From assembly GCF_021535045.1 (NCBI RefSeq), contig NZ_CP091056.1:2170001-2234000 (forward strand): DNA of 64,000 bases, in the 5' to 3' direction. Below, piece by piece: positions 50,708-63,437 of this stretch; the stretch's first letter is position 1; each line of letters starts with the position of its first letter. The position numbers were made by a program, and so were the translations under genes. The notes under the pieces were generated by a model. It did not search any database. It was not told where the DNA came from and saw nothing but the letters and a program-made list of their open reading frames with translations. This DNA is from Ornithinimicrobium sp. INDO-MA30-4 (lineage in GTDB: Bacteria; Actinomycetota; Actinomycetes; Actinomycetales; Dermatophilaceae).

Positions 50708-51492
50708 CTAGACGACCCGCAAGATTTGGCCGAGGTAAAACGGGGAGTGCGCGGGGTATGCGCAGAGCCGCAGGAAGGAACGTGGCCACTTCTTCTGCTC
50801 ACAACAGCCACCACGGCCGTCGGCGGAATGGTGGTGTCAGCGATGAATAGCTCACCGGGCAGATCGCGCAGACCATGTTTGGGCAGGCTCAGCGTCATGG
50901 TGGCGTCAGCATCGATGGCACCTGCGGGAAGCGAGCCCGCACCATCTGCGCCAGGCCCAGCATCAGCCGAAACACCACTGGGGTTATCAAGAGCAAGCAC
51001 CGGCCATGGATGCTCGTTGGCCTGCTCGGCACGCTCGCGGGCCGGACCCGACAACTCGCCCTGCAGGCTGTATCCGACCATCGCGTCCAAGATCACGCCA
51101 TCGCCGCCCGGCCCCAACTCGGCCAGTGGCGTGGGATCGTCGACGACCGGGACCTCAAAGCCAGACAGCGCCGACAACAACACACCGGCAGGCCCGTCAA
51201 AGTCGGCCCGAGGAGCAGTCAATACGACAGTGACCTCCACGCCGGTTGCTGCAAGATGTCGAGCGGCTACCAACCCGCCAAGCCCATTGCCGCCTCGGCC
51301 CACCAGCACGATGGCCTCGCGCGGCGCATACCAACCTCGGGTCACCTCGGCGAGCGAGCGGCCAGCATTCTCGACCGTCTGAAAGATCGAATAGCCCAAC
51401 TCGTCAAAGATGTGCTTGTCGACAGCGCGCATCTCTTCGCCGCCAACCCAGAGCAATTCATCGGCCGCGACGGTGGGCCAGGTGGAAGTCAT
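50708..51492 (-). CDS. nnrE: NAD(P)H-hydrate epimerase-like protein, one frameshift
   Basis: YjeF_N domain: LLWVGGEEMRAVDKHIFDEL, IVLVGRGGNGLGGLVAARHL and ILDAMVGYSLQGELSGPARE. Near 50815 a base is lost; the C-terminus reads FYLGQILRVV after repair, 261 residues. This repairs damaged NAD(P)H hydrates. No dehydratase domain is attached. Confidence 0.82.
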
Positions 51493-51533
51493 CCGCCGAG
51501 GTTAGCGCAGCACGCGACGAAGGCGGGCACGCA

Positions 51534-51567
51534 AAGCGGTGGAAGCTATATTCAGCTTCCACCGCTT
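51534..51567. terminator. 14-base hairpin terminator
   Basis: AAGCGGTGGAAGCT pairs exactly with AGCTTCCACCGCTT around ATATTC, 12 bases after the stop of the thioredoxin-like gene on the minus strand. Confidence 0.75.
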
Positions 51568-51578
51568 CTAGTCAAGCA

Positions 51579-52125
51579 TTAGGCCTGTGCAGCCTCAGCT
51601 TCGTCCTGTGCATCGGCCGGAGCCAGCAACTTCGCGAACGAGTCGACCAGCACCTCAGCGTCGACTCGGAAGTCGTTCGCCAAGACCGGGCGCAAACCCT
51701 CTGGCCCCTGTGGCGGGCCAATGATGACGGCCCATGGCGTGCCACCTGTGCGGTAGTCAGCCATGATGGTCGGCGGCTCTCCGGAGTCATGTCCCAGGTC
51801 AACGCCGGTGATGTCGTGCCGCTTCAGCGACGCAACAGCCTGCTCGGCGGTGTTTTGGTCATGGCCCTCAAAGACCGTCTGCACGACCGTGAAGTGCACC
51901 TGATCCAACAGGCCGCGCTCCTCAAGCCCTGCCTGAATTGCCTTCAGCGTCGGGAAGCCATGCGAGTGACACCCGGGGCACCACGACTGGAAGTTGTAGA
52001 GGTAGATATACGGCTCGGTGATGTCAGCAAGCTTGACCTCGGGCGCTGGCGAACCGTCCGGGTTTCATCCACATGGGGACACGGAACTCGGGGGCAGCCT
52101 GACCCTGGATACCAAGGTTGTTCAT
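51579..52125 (-). CDS. Thioredoxin-like (TlpA/AhpC-TSA) protein, one frameshift
   Basis: GGAGGATCA precedes ATG 52125. The first residues are MNNLGIQGQAAPEFRVPMW; an extra A near 52065 shifts the frame, and repair gives NPDGSPAPEVKLADITEPYI. The redox site is SWCPGCHSHGFP, and GTPWAVIIGPPQGPEG has the cis-Pro region. About 181 residues, no signal peptide, so it would act in the cytoplasm. The charged C-terminal tail (DAQDEAEAAQA) is odd. Confidence 0.78.
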
Positions 52126-52211
52126 TGATCCTCCAAAAATGTATGGCCGGCTCAACACTGCGATCAACCTAGGCAGTCCTGGGGATCAGAGGAGCGGCCT
52201 CTATCTATCTC

Positions 52212-52231
52212 AACACCCCCGGGGTGTTTTT
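52212..52231. terminator. Terminator between LLM oxidoreductase and thioredoxin-like gene
   Basis: AACACCCC and GGGGTGTT pair across a minimal loop, with TTTTT on the plus strand. Lies about 40 bases after the LLM stop on the minus strand. Confidence 0.6.
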
Positions 52232-52273
52232 CATCCCGCCGCTAGCGCCAGCCCAAACCGGGAGCGACGTGCG

Positions 52274-53258
52274 TCAAAAGCTCTCCAACAGGTGCGCGTT
52301 GTAGTCGACGCCCAACAGGTTCGGCACCGTCAACAGCACGGTGTCGGCGGCCTGCACGGCCTCATCAGCGGCCAACTGCTCAATCAACACATCGGGCTCA
52401 GCGGCATACGTCTTGCCAAATCGCGCGATCCCACCGTCGATATGACCAACCTGGTCGCGGCTGAGCGCCTCACGGCCAAACATCTGCCGATCCGCATCCG
52501 TGACCAGCGGGAAGATGCTCCGGCTGACCGACGTGCGTGGAGTGCCCTGATGGCCAGCGGCATCCCAAGCGTCACGGAAGACCCGAAGTTGCTCGGCTTG
52601 CAACTGGTGGAACGGCACGCCAGTGTCTTCGGTCAGCAGCGTCGAACTCATCAAGTTCATCCCCTGCTGACCAGTCCACTCAGCGGTCGCTCGCGTGCCG
52701 GCGCCCCACCAAATCCGCTCGCGCAAACCTGGCGACTGCGGGTCGATGCCCACTTGCCCGGCGGGTTCGGGAACATCGGCCGCGGATTGGGCTCGGCGAA
52801 CCGCTCATCTTGGATCGCCTCAAAAATCGGGCGGTATGCCGTCGCGCCATGTCGGCGTCGTTCTCACCATCGCGCGAGGCGTGGTCGAAGTACTGATAGC
52901 CCTCGACGACCTGCTCGGGCGATCCACGGCTAATCCCCAACTGCAGTCGGCCACCCGCAATGAGGTCAGCGGCGGCAGCCGTCTCGGCCATATACAGCGG
53001 GTTTTCATAGCGCATGTCGATGACGCTGGTGCCGATCTCGATCTTTGAGGTCTTGGCGCCGGTCGCAGCGAGCAGCGGGAAGGGAGAAGCCAACTGCCGG
53101 GCAAAGTGATGCACCCGGAAGTACGCGCCGTCAGCGCCCAACTCCTCAGCGGCCACCGCGAGGTCAATCGACTGCAGCAGCACGTCGGAGGCAGAGCGAG
53201 TCTGCGAGCCGTTTGCCGGGTTCCAGTGTCCAAACGAGGAAAAGCCAATGTTCTTCAC
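52274..53258 (-). CDS. LLM-class flavin-dependent oxidoreductase, two or more frameshifts
   Basis: The start MKNIGFSSFGHWNPANGSQT, then VHHFARQLASPFPLLAATGA and ISRGSPEQVVEGYQYF, matches luciferase-like monooxygenases. Breaks in 52750-52860 change frame; the last half (WTGQQGMNLMSSTLLTED, DVLIEQLAADEAV) is long and clean. About 328 residues. Third LLM protein in the window. A flavin reductase is not near. Confidence 0.8.
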
Positions 53259-53406
53259 ATTTCAACTAACGCCGGGAAGCGCGGGCTGATTCCGGTGGGG
53301 CTCAGGTGAGGTGGGTGGCGGGCTCTGAGACGGTGGCCGAGAAGACGGACCTGGGCAGGGCCGCGTTGCTACGATGCGATAAATCCCTGGCTGAAAGGTC
53401 CGCACC

Positions 53407-54249
53407 GTGGCGGTAAAACCTCCTGATCTGCACGCCAAAGTGGTGGTCATCACCGGCGCGGCAGGCTCGATTGGCTCGGCTCTTGTCGAGGCCGTGAGCG
53501 CAGCCGGCGGCATCCCCATTGGCGTCGACATCCCAGCCCAAGCCAGCGCGCCCATCCTCGGTTGCGACATCACCGATGAATCCTGCGTCGCAGCAACCTT
53601 CCAGCAGATCCTCGCCGACCAGGGCCGCATCGATGTGCTCATCAACAACGCTGGCCTCTCACTGATCGGCGACTTCGACGAGCACGACATCGCAGCGCAC
53701 CAGCGCGTGATGGCCGTCAACTACTTCGGCGCCCTGGCCTGCACTCAAGCCGCACTGCCCGCCCTCAAAGCAAGCCACGGACGAATCGTCACCGTCAGCT
53801 CAGTCGCCGGGTTCGCCCCCGTTGTCGGCCGCCCGGCTTATGTCGGCTCCAAGCACGCGGTCACCGGCCTGTTTGAGGCGCTGCGCTCAGAGTTAGAGCC
53901 AGACGGCGTCGGCGTGACCCTCGTGCACCCAACCTTTGTGGCAGCCCCGATGGTCGGCACCGAACATCGGCCCTCGACGGGCGGCGAAGTCACCCCGCAA
54001 GACGTCGCCGACGCGATCATCAACGGCATCGAGCATGGCAAAGACCGCGTCCTGGTCGGCCGGATCGCCCAACTGTCCTGGTATATCCGCCGCGCATCCC
54101 CCTCCCTCTACGCGCAGATGATGAGTCGGCGCATCCGCAAAGCCCAAGGAGCCAAGCGTGACAAAGCCCAACCCGAGCAGCTATGCGATCATCGGCGCTG
54201 GCCCGACCGGCCTGGCCGCTGCCCGCGCCCTGCAGCGCTATGGCATTGA
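53407..54249 (+). CDS. Short-chain dehydrogenase/reductase
   Basis: The cofactor motif ITGAAGSIGSALVEAV is at about residues 15-30, NNAGLS at about 82, the catalytic Ser in VSSVAGFAPVV and Tyr-Lys in YVGSKHAVTG. The first 250 residues are a normal SDR; the last 30 run over the next gene start in a poor-quality composition, so a base is probably missing near 54140 and the true stop is the TGA at 54159. First gene of a four-gene operon. Confidence 0.85.
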   Translation: MAVKPPDLHAKVVVITGAAGSIGSALVEAVSAAGGIPIGVDIPAQASAPILGCDITDESCVAATFQQILADQGRIDVLINNAGLSLIGDFDEHDIAAHQRVMAVNYFGALACTQAALPALKASHGRIVTVSSVAGFAPVVGRPAYVGSKHAVTGLFEALRSELEPDGVGVTLVHPTFVAAPMVGTEHRPSTGGEVTPQDVADAIINGIEHGKDRVLVGRIAQLSWYIRRASPSLYAQMMSRRIRKAQGAKRDKAQPEQLCDHRRWPDRPGRCPRPAALWH

Positions 54250-55504
54250 GTGGCACGGCTACGAATTGGCAAGCGACGTGGGTGGTCTCTGGAACATCGA
54301 GGGCCCCAGAAGCACGATGTATGAGTCGGCTCACCTGATCTCGTCAAAGACCACCACGCAGTTTGATGAGTTCCCGATGCGCGACGAGGTCGCTGACTAC
54401 CCCAGCCACGGTGACCTGCGCGAATACTTCACCGACTTCGCCAAACACTTTGGCCTGATCGACGGGTTTAGCTTCGACACCGAAGTCATCGACACCGAAG
54501 TCATCAACGACGAGCAAAGCAGCGGCGGCTGGCTCGTCACTACTCGCGACGCCGACGGCAACGAATCCACTCATCAGCACGCGGGGGTCATCGCCGCCAA
54601 CGGCACTCTCAGCGAGCCGACGATCCCGACCTTCGCCGGAGAGTTCGGCGGCGAGATCATGCACACCAGCGCATACAAGAGCGCGCGGATTTTCACCGAC
54701 AAGCGAGTGTTGATCATCGGGGCTGGCAACTCAGGCTGCGACATCGCCGTTGACGCGGTGCACCATGCCAAGTCCATTGATATGTCGGTGCGTCGCGGCT
54801 ACTACTTCGTGCCGAAATATCTCTTCGGCAAGCCGGCCGACACCCTCAACCAGGGCAAACCGCTGCCACCCAAGATCAAGCAGGCCATCGACACCCGCAT
54901 CCTGCGCCAATTCACCGGCGACCCCAGCCGTTTTGGCTTCCCAAGCCGGACTACAAGATCTATGAGTCGCACCCCATCGTCAACACCCTGGTGCTGCATC
55001 ACGCGGGGCACGGCGACCTGCAGGTGCGCCCCGATGTCGATCGGTTCGAAGAAACTGGCGTCCGCTTCAAAGACGGCAGCTTCACCGAATACGACTTGAT
55101 TGTGCTGGCGACCGGCTATCGGCTGCACTACCCTTCCTCGACAGGGCTCACCTCAACTGGGGTGGCCAATCGCCTGACCTCTATCTCAATATCTTCCCGC
55201 CGAACTCTCCGAACCTCTTCATTCTGGGGATGCTGGAGTCGTCGGGGATTGGCTGGCAGGGCCGGTATGCGCAGGCTGAGTTGCTCGCTTCCTACCTCAA
55301 GGCGCGCACGGCTAACCCCGAAGCCGCTGCCGCGTTCGAGGCCAAGTTTGCTGGTCCGCGACCTGACGTCACGGGTGGCTACAACTACTTGGCGCTGGAG
55401 CGGATGTCGTATTACGTCAACAAGCACGCCTATGTCTCGGTGCTCGCCGAGGAGTTGCAGGCGCTGAATGTGGCACCCAAGTGCCGATCGGAGCGCAAGC
55501 ATGA
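54158..55504 (+). CDS. Flavin-containing monooxygenase, about three frameshifts
   Basis: AAGGAG precedes GTG 54158. FAD motif AIIGAGPTGLAAARAL; the FMO fingerprint F-x-G-(x)n-H-T-x-x-Y-K in FAGEFGGEIMHTSAYK; second nucleotide motif LIIGAGNSGCDIA. Breaks lie near 54955, 55140 and 55490; the C-terminal half has ATGYRLHYP and SPNLFILGMLESSGIGWQGR. Repair of the last gives a TGA overlapping the next ATG. About 448 residues. Oxidises a ketone, amine or sulfide. Confidence 0.83.
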
Positions 55505-56435
55505 CGGATGTCGACAACATACGGATTGCCTTTGACGAAGGCTCGCTGCTCACGCTCAAGGTCGTTCTGGCGGCGTTGCTGTTTGGAATCGCGCTGGACA
55601 CACGAGTGGCTGACTTCAAAGAGGCCTTCCGCCGGCCCAAGGCCATCGCGGTCGGCATCGCTGCTCAATTCTTGGTGCTGCCCGGCCTCGTTTTCCTGCT
55701 CACGCTGCTGCTTGACGTGCGTGGCTCGGTCGCGCTCGGCATGCTGCTTGTGGCCTGTTGCCCGCCCGGCAATGTCTCCAACATCCTGACCCACCGGGCC
55801 AAGGGCGACGTGGCGCTCTCGGTGTCAATGACGGCGGTCGGCAATGTGATCGCGATTTTTGCGATGGCGCCGCTCTTTGCTTTTGGGGCGGCCTGCACCC
55901 GACTGGCTCAACCCTCTTGCAAGGCATTGAGCTCAACGCGTGGGATGTGCTCAGCGAGATCTTGGTCGTCATCGGCATCCCGTTTGTCTTGGGCCTGACG
56001 ATCGCCAACCTGCGACCCGCCTTTGCCACCAAGGCCAGCAAGATCGTCGGGCCAGTCGCGTTCCTGGCCCTTGGGGCCATCATCGTGATCAGTCTGACCG
56101 GCAACTGGGACATCTTCGTCAACTACATCATGATCGTGATGATCGCGGTCGTGCTGCAGGACGCCCTATCACTCGGCCTCGGCTATGGCATTGCCCGAGT
56201 CACCGGCCTGCCGTCGCGCAGCCGAAAAGCGATGACCTTTGAAGTCGGCATCCGCAACTCGGGCCTGGGCTTGGTGCTGATTTTCACCTTCTACGGCGGA
56301 CTTGGGGGTATGGCATTGGTCGCCGCCTGGTGGGGCATTTGGGACATCATCGCTGGCCTGATCGTGGCTCAGTTGTGGGCTCGTCGCACCAAGGATGAAC
56401 CCGAACCAGTCGTCGCGCCGGGCCGTGTGCGTTGA
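55501..56435 (+). CDS. Bile acid:sodium symporter-family transporter, one frameshift
   Basis: ATG 55501 overlaps the FMO stop. Ten membrane segments, with VACCPPGNVSNILTHRAKGD and EVGIRNSGLGLVLIFTFYGG, the crossing motifs of BASS proteins. A base is lost near 55895 (FGAA, then TLLQGIELNAWDVLSEIL). About 311 residues. Sodium-coupled uptake of an organic anion, possibly the substrate of the operon's oxidising enzymes. Confidence 0.83.
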
Positions 56436-56445
56436 GGCGCGTGAC

Positions 56446-57408
56446 ATGACCGGCACCGTCCTTGTCACCGGCGGCAACGGCTTCCTCGGGACCTCCGTCG
56501 TCGCTGGTTTGGCCGCAGCGGGCCACTCCATCATCAGCACCGACCTGCGGGCTCCGGCCAACCCGGTCGCAGGTGTTGACTACCGCCAAATGGACGTCAC
56601 CTCGGCCGATGTAGTCGAGCAGGTCTTCGCCGCTCAACCCATCGACGTGGTCGTCCACTGGGCCTCCATCGTCACACCAGGCAAAGACTCGTCGCGAGCC
56701 CTGGAGTATGCCGTCGACGTCAACGGCAGCAAGCACGTCATCGACGCCTGTGTGCGCCACAACGTGCGCCGCATCGTCGTGTCCTCTTCAGGCGCGGCCT
56801 ATGGCTACCACCCAGACAACGGCGCCGCCCACGACGGTTGGCTGCATGAAGATGACCCGCTGCGCGGCAATGAGGCCTTCGCCTATAGCGACCACAAGCG
56901 CCAAGTCGAAGAGATGCTTGCTGCGACCCGAGCCGAGCACCCAGGCCTTGAGCAGGTCATTTTGCGGATCGGCACCATCCTGGGCGAAAGCGTCAGCAAC
57001 CAGATCACCGCACTGTTTGAGCGCAAGCGCCTGCTTAAGATTCGCGGGTCAGCTTCGCCGTTTGTCTTTATCTGGGACACCGACGTCGCGGCGATCATCG
57101 AGCGCGCGGTGACCGGCCAAGCCACCGGGGCCTTCAACGTCGCCGGTGACGGGGCGCTGAGCATCGATGAAATCGCGACAACACTGCGCAAGCCCGTGCT
57201 CGCCATACCGGAACGGGTGTTGAAGGCAGCACTGGCCGCAGGCAAGCGACTCAACCTCACGGCGTATGGCCCGGAGCAGACCATTTTCTTGAAGCATCGA
57301 CCCGTCTTAGCTAACGATCGGCTCAAAGAAGTCTTTGGCTACACCCCGTCAAAGACCAGTCGCGAAGCCTTTGAAGCGTGGCATCGCTCACATCGCGATG
57401 CGTCCTAG
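56446..57408 (+). CDS. NAD-dependent epimerase/dehydratase (extended SDR)
   Basis: ATG 56446 is ten bases after the symporter stop. VLVTGGNGFLGTSVVAGLAA is the NAD loop; SSSGAAYGYHP and YSDHKRQVEEM hold the Ser and Tyr-x-x-x-Lys. 320 residues, unbroken. It resembles 3-beta-hydroxysteroid dehydrogenase-like extended SDRs more than sugar epimerases, but this is only a similarity of context and motifs. Last gene of the operon. Confidence 0.82.
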   Translation: MTGTVLVTGGNGFLGTSVVAGLAAAGHSIISTDLRAPANPVAGVDYRQMDVTSADVVEQVFAAQPIDVVVHWASIVTPGKDSSRALEYAVDVNGSKHVIDACVRHNVRRIVVSSSGAAYGYHPDNGAAHDGWLHEDDPLRGNEAFAYSDHKRQVEEMLAATRAEHPGLEQVILRIGTILGESVSNQITALFERKRLLKIRGSASPFVFIWDTDVAAIIERAVTGQATGAFNVAGDGALSIDEIATTLRKPVLAIPERVLKAALAAGKRLNLTAYGPEQTIFLKHRPVLANDRLKEVFGYTPSKTSREAFEAWHRSHRDAS

Positions 57409-57430
57409 TGGCGTTTCACGCATAAAAATG

Positions 57431-57444
57431 GCCCGTTTTCGGGC
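57431..57444. terminator. Small perfect hairpin after the epimerase operon
   Basis: GCCCG-TTTT-CGGGC, about 23 bases after the stop. A T run (CATTTTT) follows only on the minus strand, so the direction is unclear. Confidence 0.4.
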
Positions 57445-57545
57445 GCAAAGTTCCACTAGGAGGCAGCGCACGGGCTCTTGACAGCACTCGCACAGCAGAC
57501 TGCCGGACGCTAAAGGCTCTACTGACGAACACTCGAGGATTCACC

Positions 57546-57788
57546 GTGACTGACCTCAGCGCTTTTGGCCTGATCGATCTAGCAGCATTACTCATCGTCG
57601 CTGGGGCCATCATTGGCAGCCTGCGTCGCGGCGGCCAGATGGCCGGTGCTATCGCGGCAACCCTCAGCGCCGGGCTGTTTGTCTGGCTAGGCGTCGCGGC
57701 CATGGAAGCCTGGGGATCCGTGCAAATCTCCGCCGCCGCAGCAAACAGCCACGTGGCACACCTGCTGCCGATGCCGAGCGCGGCCTAG
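57546..57788 (+). CDS. Small membrane protein, CvpA-like
   Basis: GTG 57546 starts an 80-residue frame with two membrane helices (LIDLAALLIVAGAIIGSLR, then GAIAATLSAGLFVWLG), and a linker GGQM between them. The layout resembles the first half of CvpA/colicin V production proteins. The C-terminus is short, so it may be truncated. An overlapping open frame on the other strand has no coding features. Confidence 0.5.
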   Translation: MTDLSAFGLIDLAALLIVAGAIIGSLRRGGQMAGAIAATLSAGLFVWLGVAAMEAWGSVQISAAAANSHVAHLLPMPSAA

Positions 57789-57807
57789 GCCTCAGCTGAC
57801 CGAAGCC

Positions 57808-58137
57808 TCACTCAACGCGGCCAATATTGGACTGCTGAGCCTTCGCAAAGCGCAGATTGTCGCTCGGCACGATCATCTTGCCCAGAGGCAACAGCGAAAT
57901 CTGGATCATCTTGAGGTTGGCCAGGCCCAACGGGATGCCCACGATGGACAAGAACATCGGGATTGACGTCACGATGTGTCCGATCGCAAGCCACCAACCA
58001 GCGACGATCACCCAAATGACGTTGCCGATCGTGGACCAGGCTCCGCCAAAGAGCAGCCAGATCACATTCAAGATTGTGCGCATGACCGAGTTTGCCAGAT
58101 ATCTGGCCATTACCACCGAAATCACTGAATCGGGCAT
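57808..58137 (-). CDS. YccF-domain membrane protein
   Basis: ATG 58137 follows AAGGTGG. The 109-residue product has the YccF repeats RTILNVIWLLFGGAWSTIGN and SIVGIPLGLANLKMIQISLL with PLGKMIV. Two to four membrane segments. Function unknown. Diverges from the oxidoreductase gene with 72 bases between starts. Confidence 0.8.
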   Translation of the reverse strand: MPDSVISVVMARYLANSVMRTILNVIWLLFGGAWSTIGNVIWVIVAGWWLAIGHIVTSIPMFLSIVGIPLGLANLKMIQISLLPLGKMIVPSDNLRFAKAQQSNIGRVE

Positions 58138-58209
58138 ACGTGCCACCTTCGTGTGGTTGGCCCCATTAGCCCCCTGTACCGGAGGCGCAAGCAACAAGCA
58201 GAGGACATG

Positions 58210-59231
58210 ATGAGCGACTCGACACAGCAGATCACCGTACCCCGCGAAGTACGTCTGGCTTCCCGGCCCGTTGGTTGGCCGACCCAGGAGGACTTCAACC
58301 TCGTCACGAGCGAGATCGCTGAACTGGCTGATGGCGAGATCCGGGTCCGCAACGAGGTCATGTCGGTTGACCCCTATATGCGTGGTCGGATGAGCGACGC
58401 CAAGTCCTACGCCGCACCGTATGAGTTGGACGAAGCGATGACCGGTGCTGCAGTCGGCGTTGTCGAAGAGTCCCGCTCGGACAAGGTTTCCGTCGGCGAC
58501 CACGTGTTGCACGGTCTGGGCTGGCGCGAAGTGGCCGTCATGCCAGCAGACGAAGCTCGGGTCGTCGACACCTCCGTCGCCTCAGCGTCGGCATACTTGG
58601 GCATGCTGGGTATGACGGGACTCACCGCATACGCAGGACTGACCCGCATCGCGCAGATCAAGGAAGGCGACGTCGTCTTCGTCTCTGGTGCCGCTGGTGC
58701 TGTCGGCAGCATGGTCGGTCAGATCGCCAAGGCCCTGGGCGCCAGCCGGGTCATCGGCAGCGCAGGGTCGGCGGACAAGGTTGCGCACGTGGTTGACGAC
58801 CTTGGCTTCGACGCCGCCTTCAACTACAAGGACGGCCCAGTTGCCCCGCAGCTGAAGGAAGCCGCACCCGAGGGCATCGACATCTACTTCGACAATGTGG
58901 GTGGCGAGCACCTGGAGGCTGCGATTGGTGCGTTGCGCGAAGGCGGTCGCATCGCGATTTGCGGCGCCATCTCGGTCTACAACAACACCGAGCCCGCCCC
59001 GGCCCGCGCAACCTGGCCCGCTTGATCCAGACCCGTGGCACGATTCAGGGCTTCCTGGTCGGCGACCACTGGGACCTCGGCGGCGAGTTCGCCCAGAAGG
59101 CTGGCGGCTGGCTCTCCGAAGGCAAACTGACCGCACGAGAGACCTTTGTCGACGGCATCGACAACTCCGTCGACGCCTTCCTTGGTGTCCTCAAGGGCGC
59201 CAACACCGGAAAGATGGTCGTGCGCCTCTGA
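58210..59231 (+). CDS. NADP-dependent MDR oxidoreductase (prostaglandin/leukotriene reductase-like), one frameshift
   Basis: The N-terminal part VMSVDPYMRGRMSDAKSY is diagnostic of the curcumin/prostaglandin reductase branch of MDR proteins. Cofactor loop: VFVSGAAGAVGSMVGQIAKA. A G lost near 59003 joins the last part, RNLARLIQTRGTIQGFLVGD, ending in KMVVRL; 340 residues. It reduces enones. No zinc ligands. Confidence 0.88.
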
Positions 59232-59264
59232 CCTGCGAGCACACTGCAGGCGTAGATTGTGGCG

Positions 59265-59723
59265 ATGAGGTGTCACCTGATTCTCTGCGCGGCCAGTGCA
59301 TTCGTGTTGGCTGCGTGTGGGACGGATAACTCAGCGGACGAAGCGCCTCTCACGGTTGAGGTGACTTCGTCTGCTGAGCCCACCACCGTCGCGGAACCTG
59401 CTGCGCAGTCGTCGAATGAAGCATCGACTGACGACGCAGGTGAGCCGGAACCCATCACGGTGGTCTCAGGCTCCGATGAAGACATCGATCGGGCTATCCG
59501 CGAAATGTGCGTCGCCTTCCTTGAAGTCTCCGAGTCTCCATCGGCCGGTCCGGCGGCGCTTATTTTGGAGCGGTTGGGCGATAATCCACCGCCAGGGGCC
59601 GCCGAAGAACTCGCAGACATCATCGAGAGTGATGGGTCAACAGGTGCGGCGTATGAAGCGACACCGACCCATATCGCGCCAATCTGTGGCCTCAACCCCG
59701 CTGACTTCACCCGCGCCGGATAG
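59265..59723 (+). CDS. Lipoprotein of unknown function
   Basis: A signal peptide with lipobox LAAC (Cys at about 18 from ATG 59265) leads to a long acidic linker rich in Ser, Thr, Ala and Glu, then a small helical domain with MCVAFLEVSES and a final HIAPICGLNPADF. The two Cys in the domain may pair. No family recognised. Confidence 0.7.
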   Translation: MRCHLILCAASAFVLAACGTDNSADEAPLTVEVTSSAEPTTVAEPAAQSSNEASTDDAGEPEPITVVSGSDEDIDRAIREMCVAFLEVSESPSAGPAALILERLGDNPPPGAAEELADIIESDGSTGAAYEATPTHIAPICGLNPADFTRAG

Positions 59724-59742
59724 ATCGCTGGAGAGGTGCCCC

Positions 59743-61834
<2,092 letters not shown>

Positions 61835-61865
61835 TCTGGTCGCACCCTTCACGAAAGCAGGATCA

Positions 61866-63118
61866 ATGCAGCCCTTGATCGACCGAGCCGACCACTGGGA
61901 CTGGCTCAGCGCCGAGCGCGACCGACTGCTCGATTTTGGCCAGAACATTGTTGCCCCCGGCGGTGGGGCTTACTACCTGGACGAGGCCGGTCAGCCTGAC
62001 CCAAGCAAAGGCATCCAGACCTATCTGACCTGTCGCGCGGTGCACGTCTATTCGCTCGGCTCGATGTTGGGCACTCAAGGTGCACGCGAAATCGCCGAGG
62101 GTGCGATGGCAGGTCTGACCGGACAACTGCATGACGATGAGCACGGGGTTGGTTCCCTGGTGTCGACCTGGATGGTCGACCACTCGAGGACGCAGCCAAG
62201 CAGTGCTACCAGCACGCGTTTGTCGTGTTGGCGGCTTCCAGCGCGACCGCGGCCGGGTTGCCGGGAGCTCGCGAGTTGTTGGACCGGGCTATCGGTGTGC
62301 TCACCGACAAGTTTTGGGACGAAGAAGACGCCATGTGCGTCGACCAATGGGACCGCACCTGGAGCACGCTGGACTCCTATCGTGGCGTGAACGGCAACAT
62401 GCACGCCGTTGAAGCACTTCTCGCAGCCGCTGACGTGCTCGACTCGCACGAGATTCGCGAGCGGGCACACATGATCACCCGCAATGTCATCTCCTTTAGC
62501 GCCACCAACGAGTGGCGCATCCCCGAGCATTTCACTGCCGATTGGGAGCCTGACCTTGAGCTCAACCGGGATCACCCCGACGACCCGTTCAAGCCGTTCG
62601 GCGCGACCGTCGGTCACGGGTTTGAGTGGGCTCGGCTGATCCTGCACCTCGAAGCCGCGTTGACGGACGACCTGATCGAGAGCCTTTGAGTCAGCCACCG
62701 GGCTGTTTGCCCGCGCGATGATCGATGGCTGGGCGGTCGATGGCGCCGACGGCTTCGTCTACACCACCGACTGGGAGGTGCCCCGGTCGTGCATGACCGG
62801 ATGCACTGGGTGGCTGCCGAGGCGATCGCGGCTGCGGCTGCGCTCTACAAGCGGACCGGGCGCGAGGCATACGTCGATTGGTATGAGCAGTGGTGGGGGT
62901 ATGTCATCACCCACCTGATGGATCGCGAGAACGGCTCGTGGCATCACCAGTTGGACCGCAACAACGTCGTCACCAACACCGTGTGGCCAGGCAAACCGGA
63001 TCTTTATCACGCCTACCAGGCCGCCTTGATCCCTGCTTTGCCGCTCGCCCCGGCGCTATCGATGGGTGTGAAGGCTGGCCTGTTAGCCGCGGCCGAGGAT
63101 GGTCTGGCAGCGGAGTAG
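61866..63118 (+). CDS. AGE-family sugar isomerase (YihS-like), three frameshifts
   Basis: The (alpha/alpha)6 barrel begins with LIDRADHWDWLSAERDRLLD. QTYLTCRAVHVYSLGSMLG has the first catalytic-site residues; RGVNGNMHAVEALLAA and FGATVGHGFEWARLILHLE hold the family His residues; HRMHWVAAEAI-like sequence and DLYHAYQAALIP end the barrel. Breaks near 62170, 62690 and 62780. About 417 residues. Family members isomerise mannose, sulfoquinovose or N-acylglucosamine; a choice cannot be made here. Confidence 0.82.
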
Positions 63119-63358
63119 CCCGGCGCTGGCCTGCTTAGCAACGTCAGGGTCAAGGCCCTCATCAAGAGCCCGCTGATAGCCGTCAACGGCAAAATCGGGC
63201 CGGTTGATGCCCTCATGCCCGCGCGCTACCTCATATTCGCGCAGGGCTTGGGGGATGCCAGGCTGATTGATGACGGCGATTACTTGCTCGATGAACTCCC
63301 GGGGGTCTAACTCGTGGTGCTGCTCCCAGACTGCCTGCAAGTCTGTTTCCCAAGTCAT
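63083..63358 (-). CDS. Tetratricopeptide-like small protein
   Basis: The 91-residue product starts MTWETDLQAVWEQHHELDPR and has RPDFAVDGYQRALDEGLDP, a TPR-like helix pair found in short actinobacterial TPR proteins. It ends inside the 3' end of the convergent isomerase gene, earlier than relatives, so it may be cut short by an indel. Confidence 0.6.
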   Translation of the reverse strand: MTWETDLQAVWEQHHELDPREFIEQVIAVINQPGIPQALREYEVARGHEGINRPDFAVDGYQRALDEGLDPDVAKQASAGLLRCQTILGRG

Positions 63359-63437
63359 CAGGCAACGCTAACTGGTGACGCTAACTGGATGCCGAGGACG
63401 CCTGGCGCATGTCTCCGAGCGCGTTGCACAATGAGGG

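Noticed and set aside
57416-57703. A 95-codon minus-strand frame
   Set aside because: Polar, Arg/Ser/Pro-rich, antisense to the small membrane gene, with no ribosome site.
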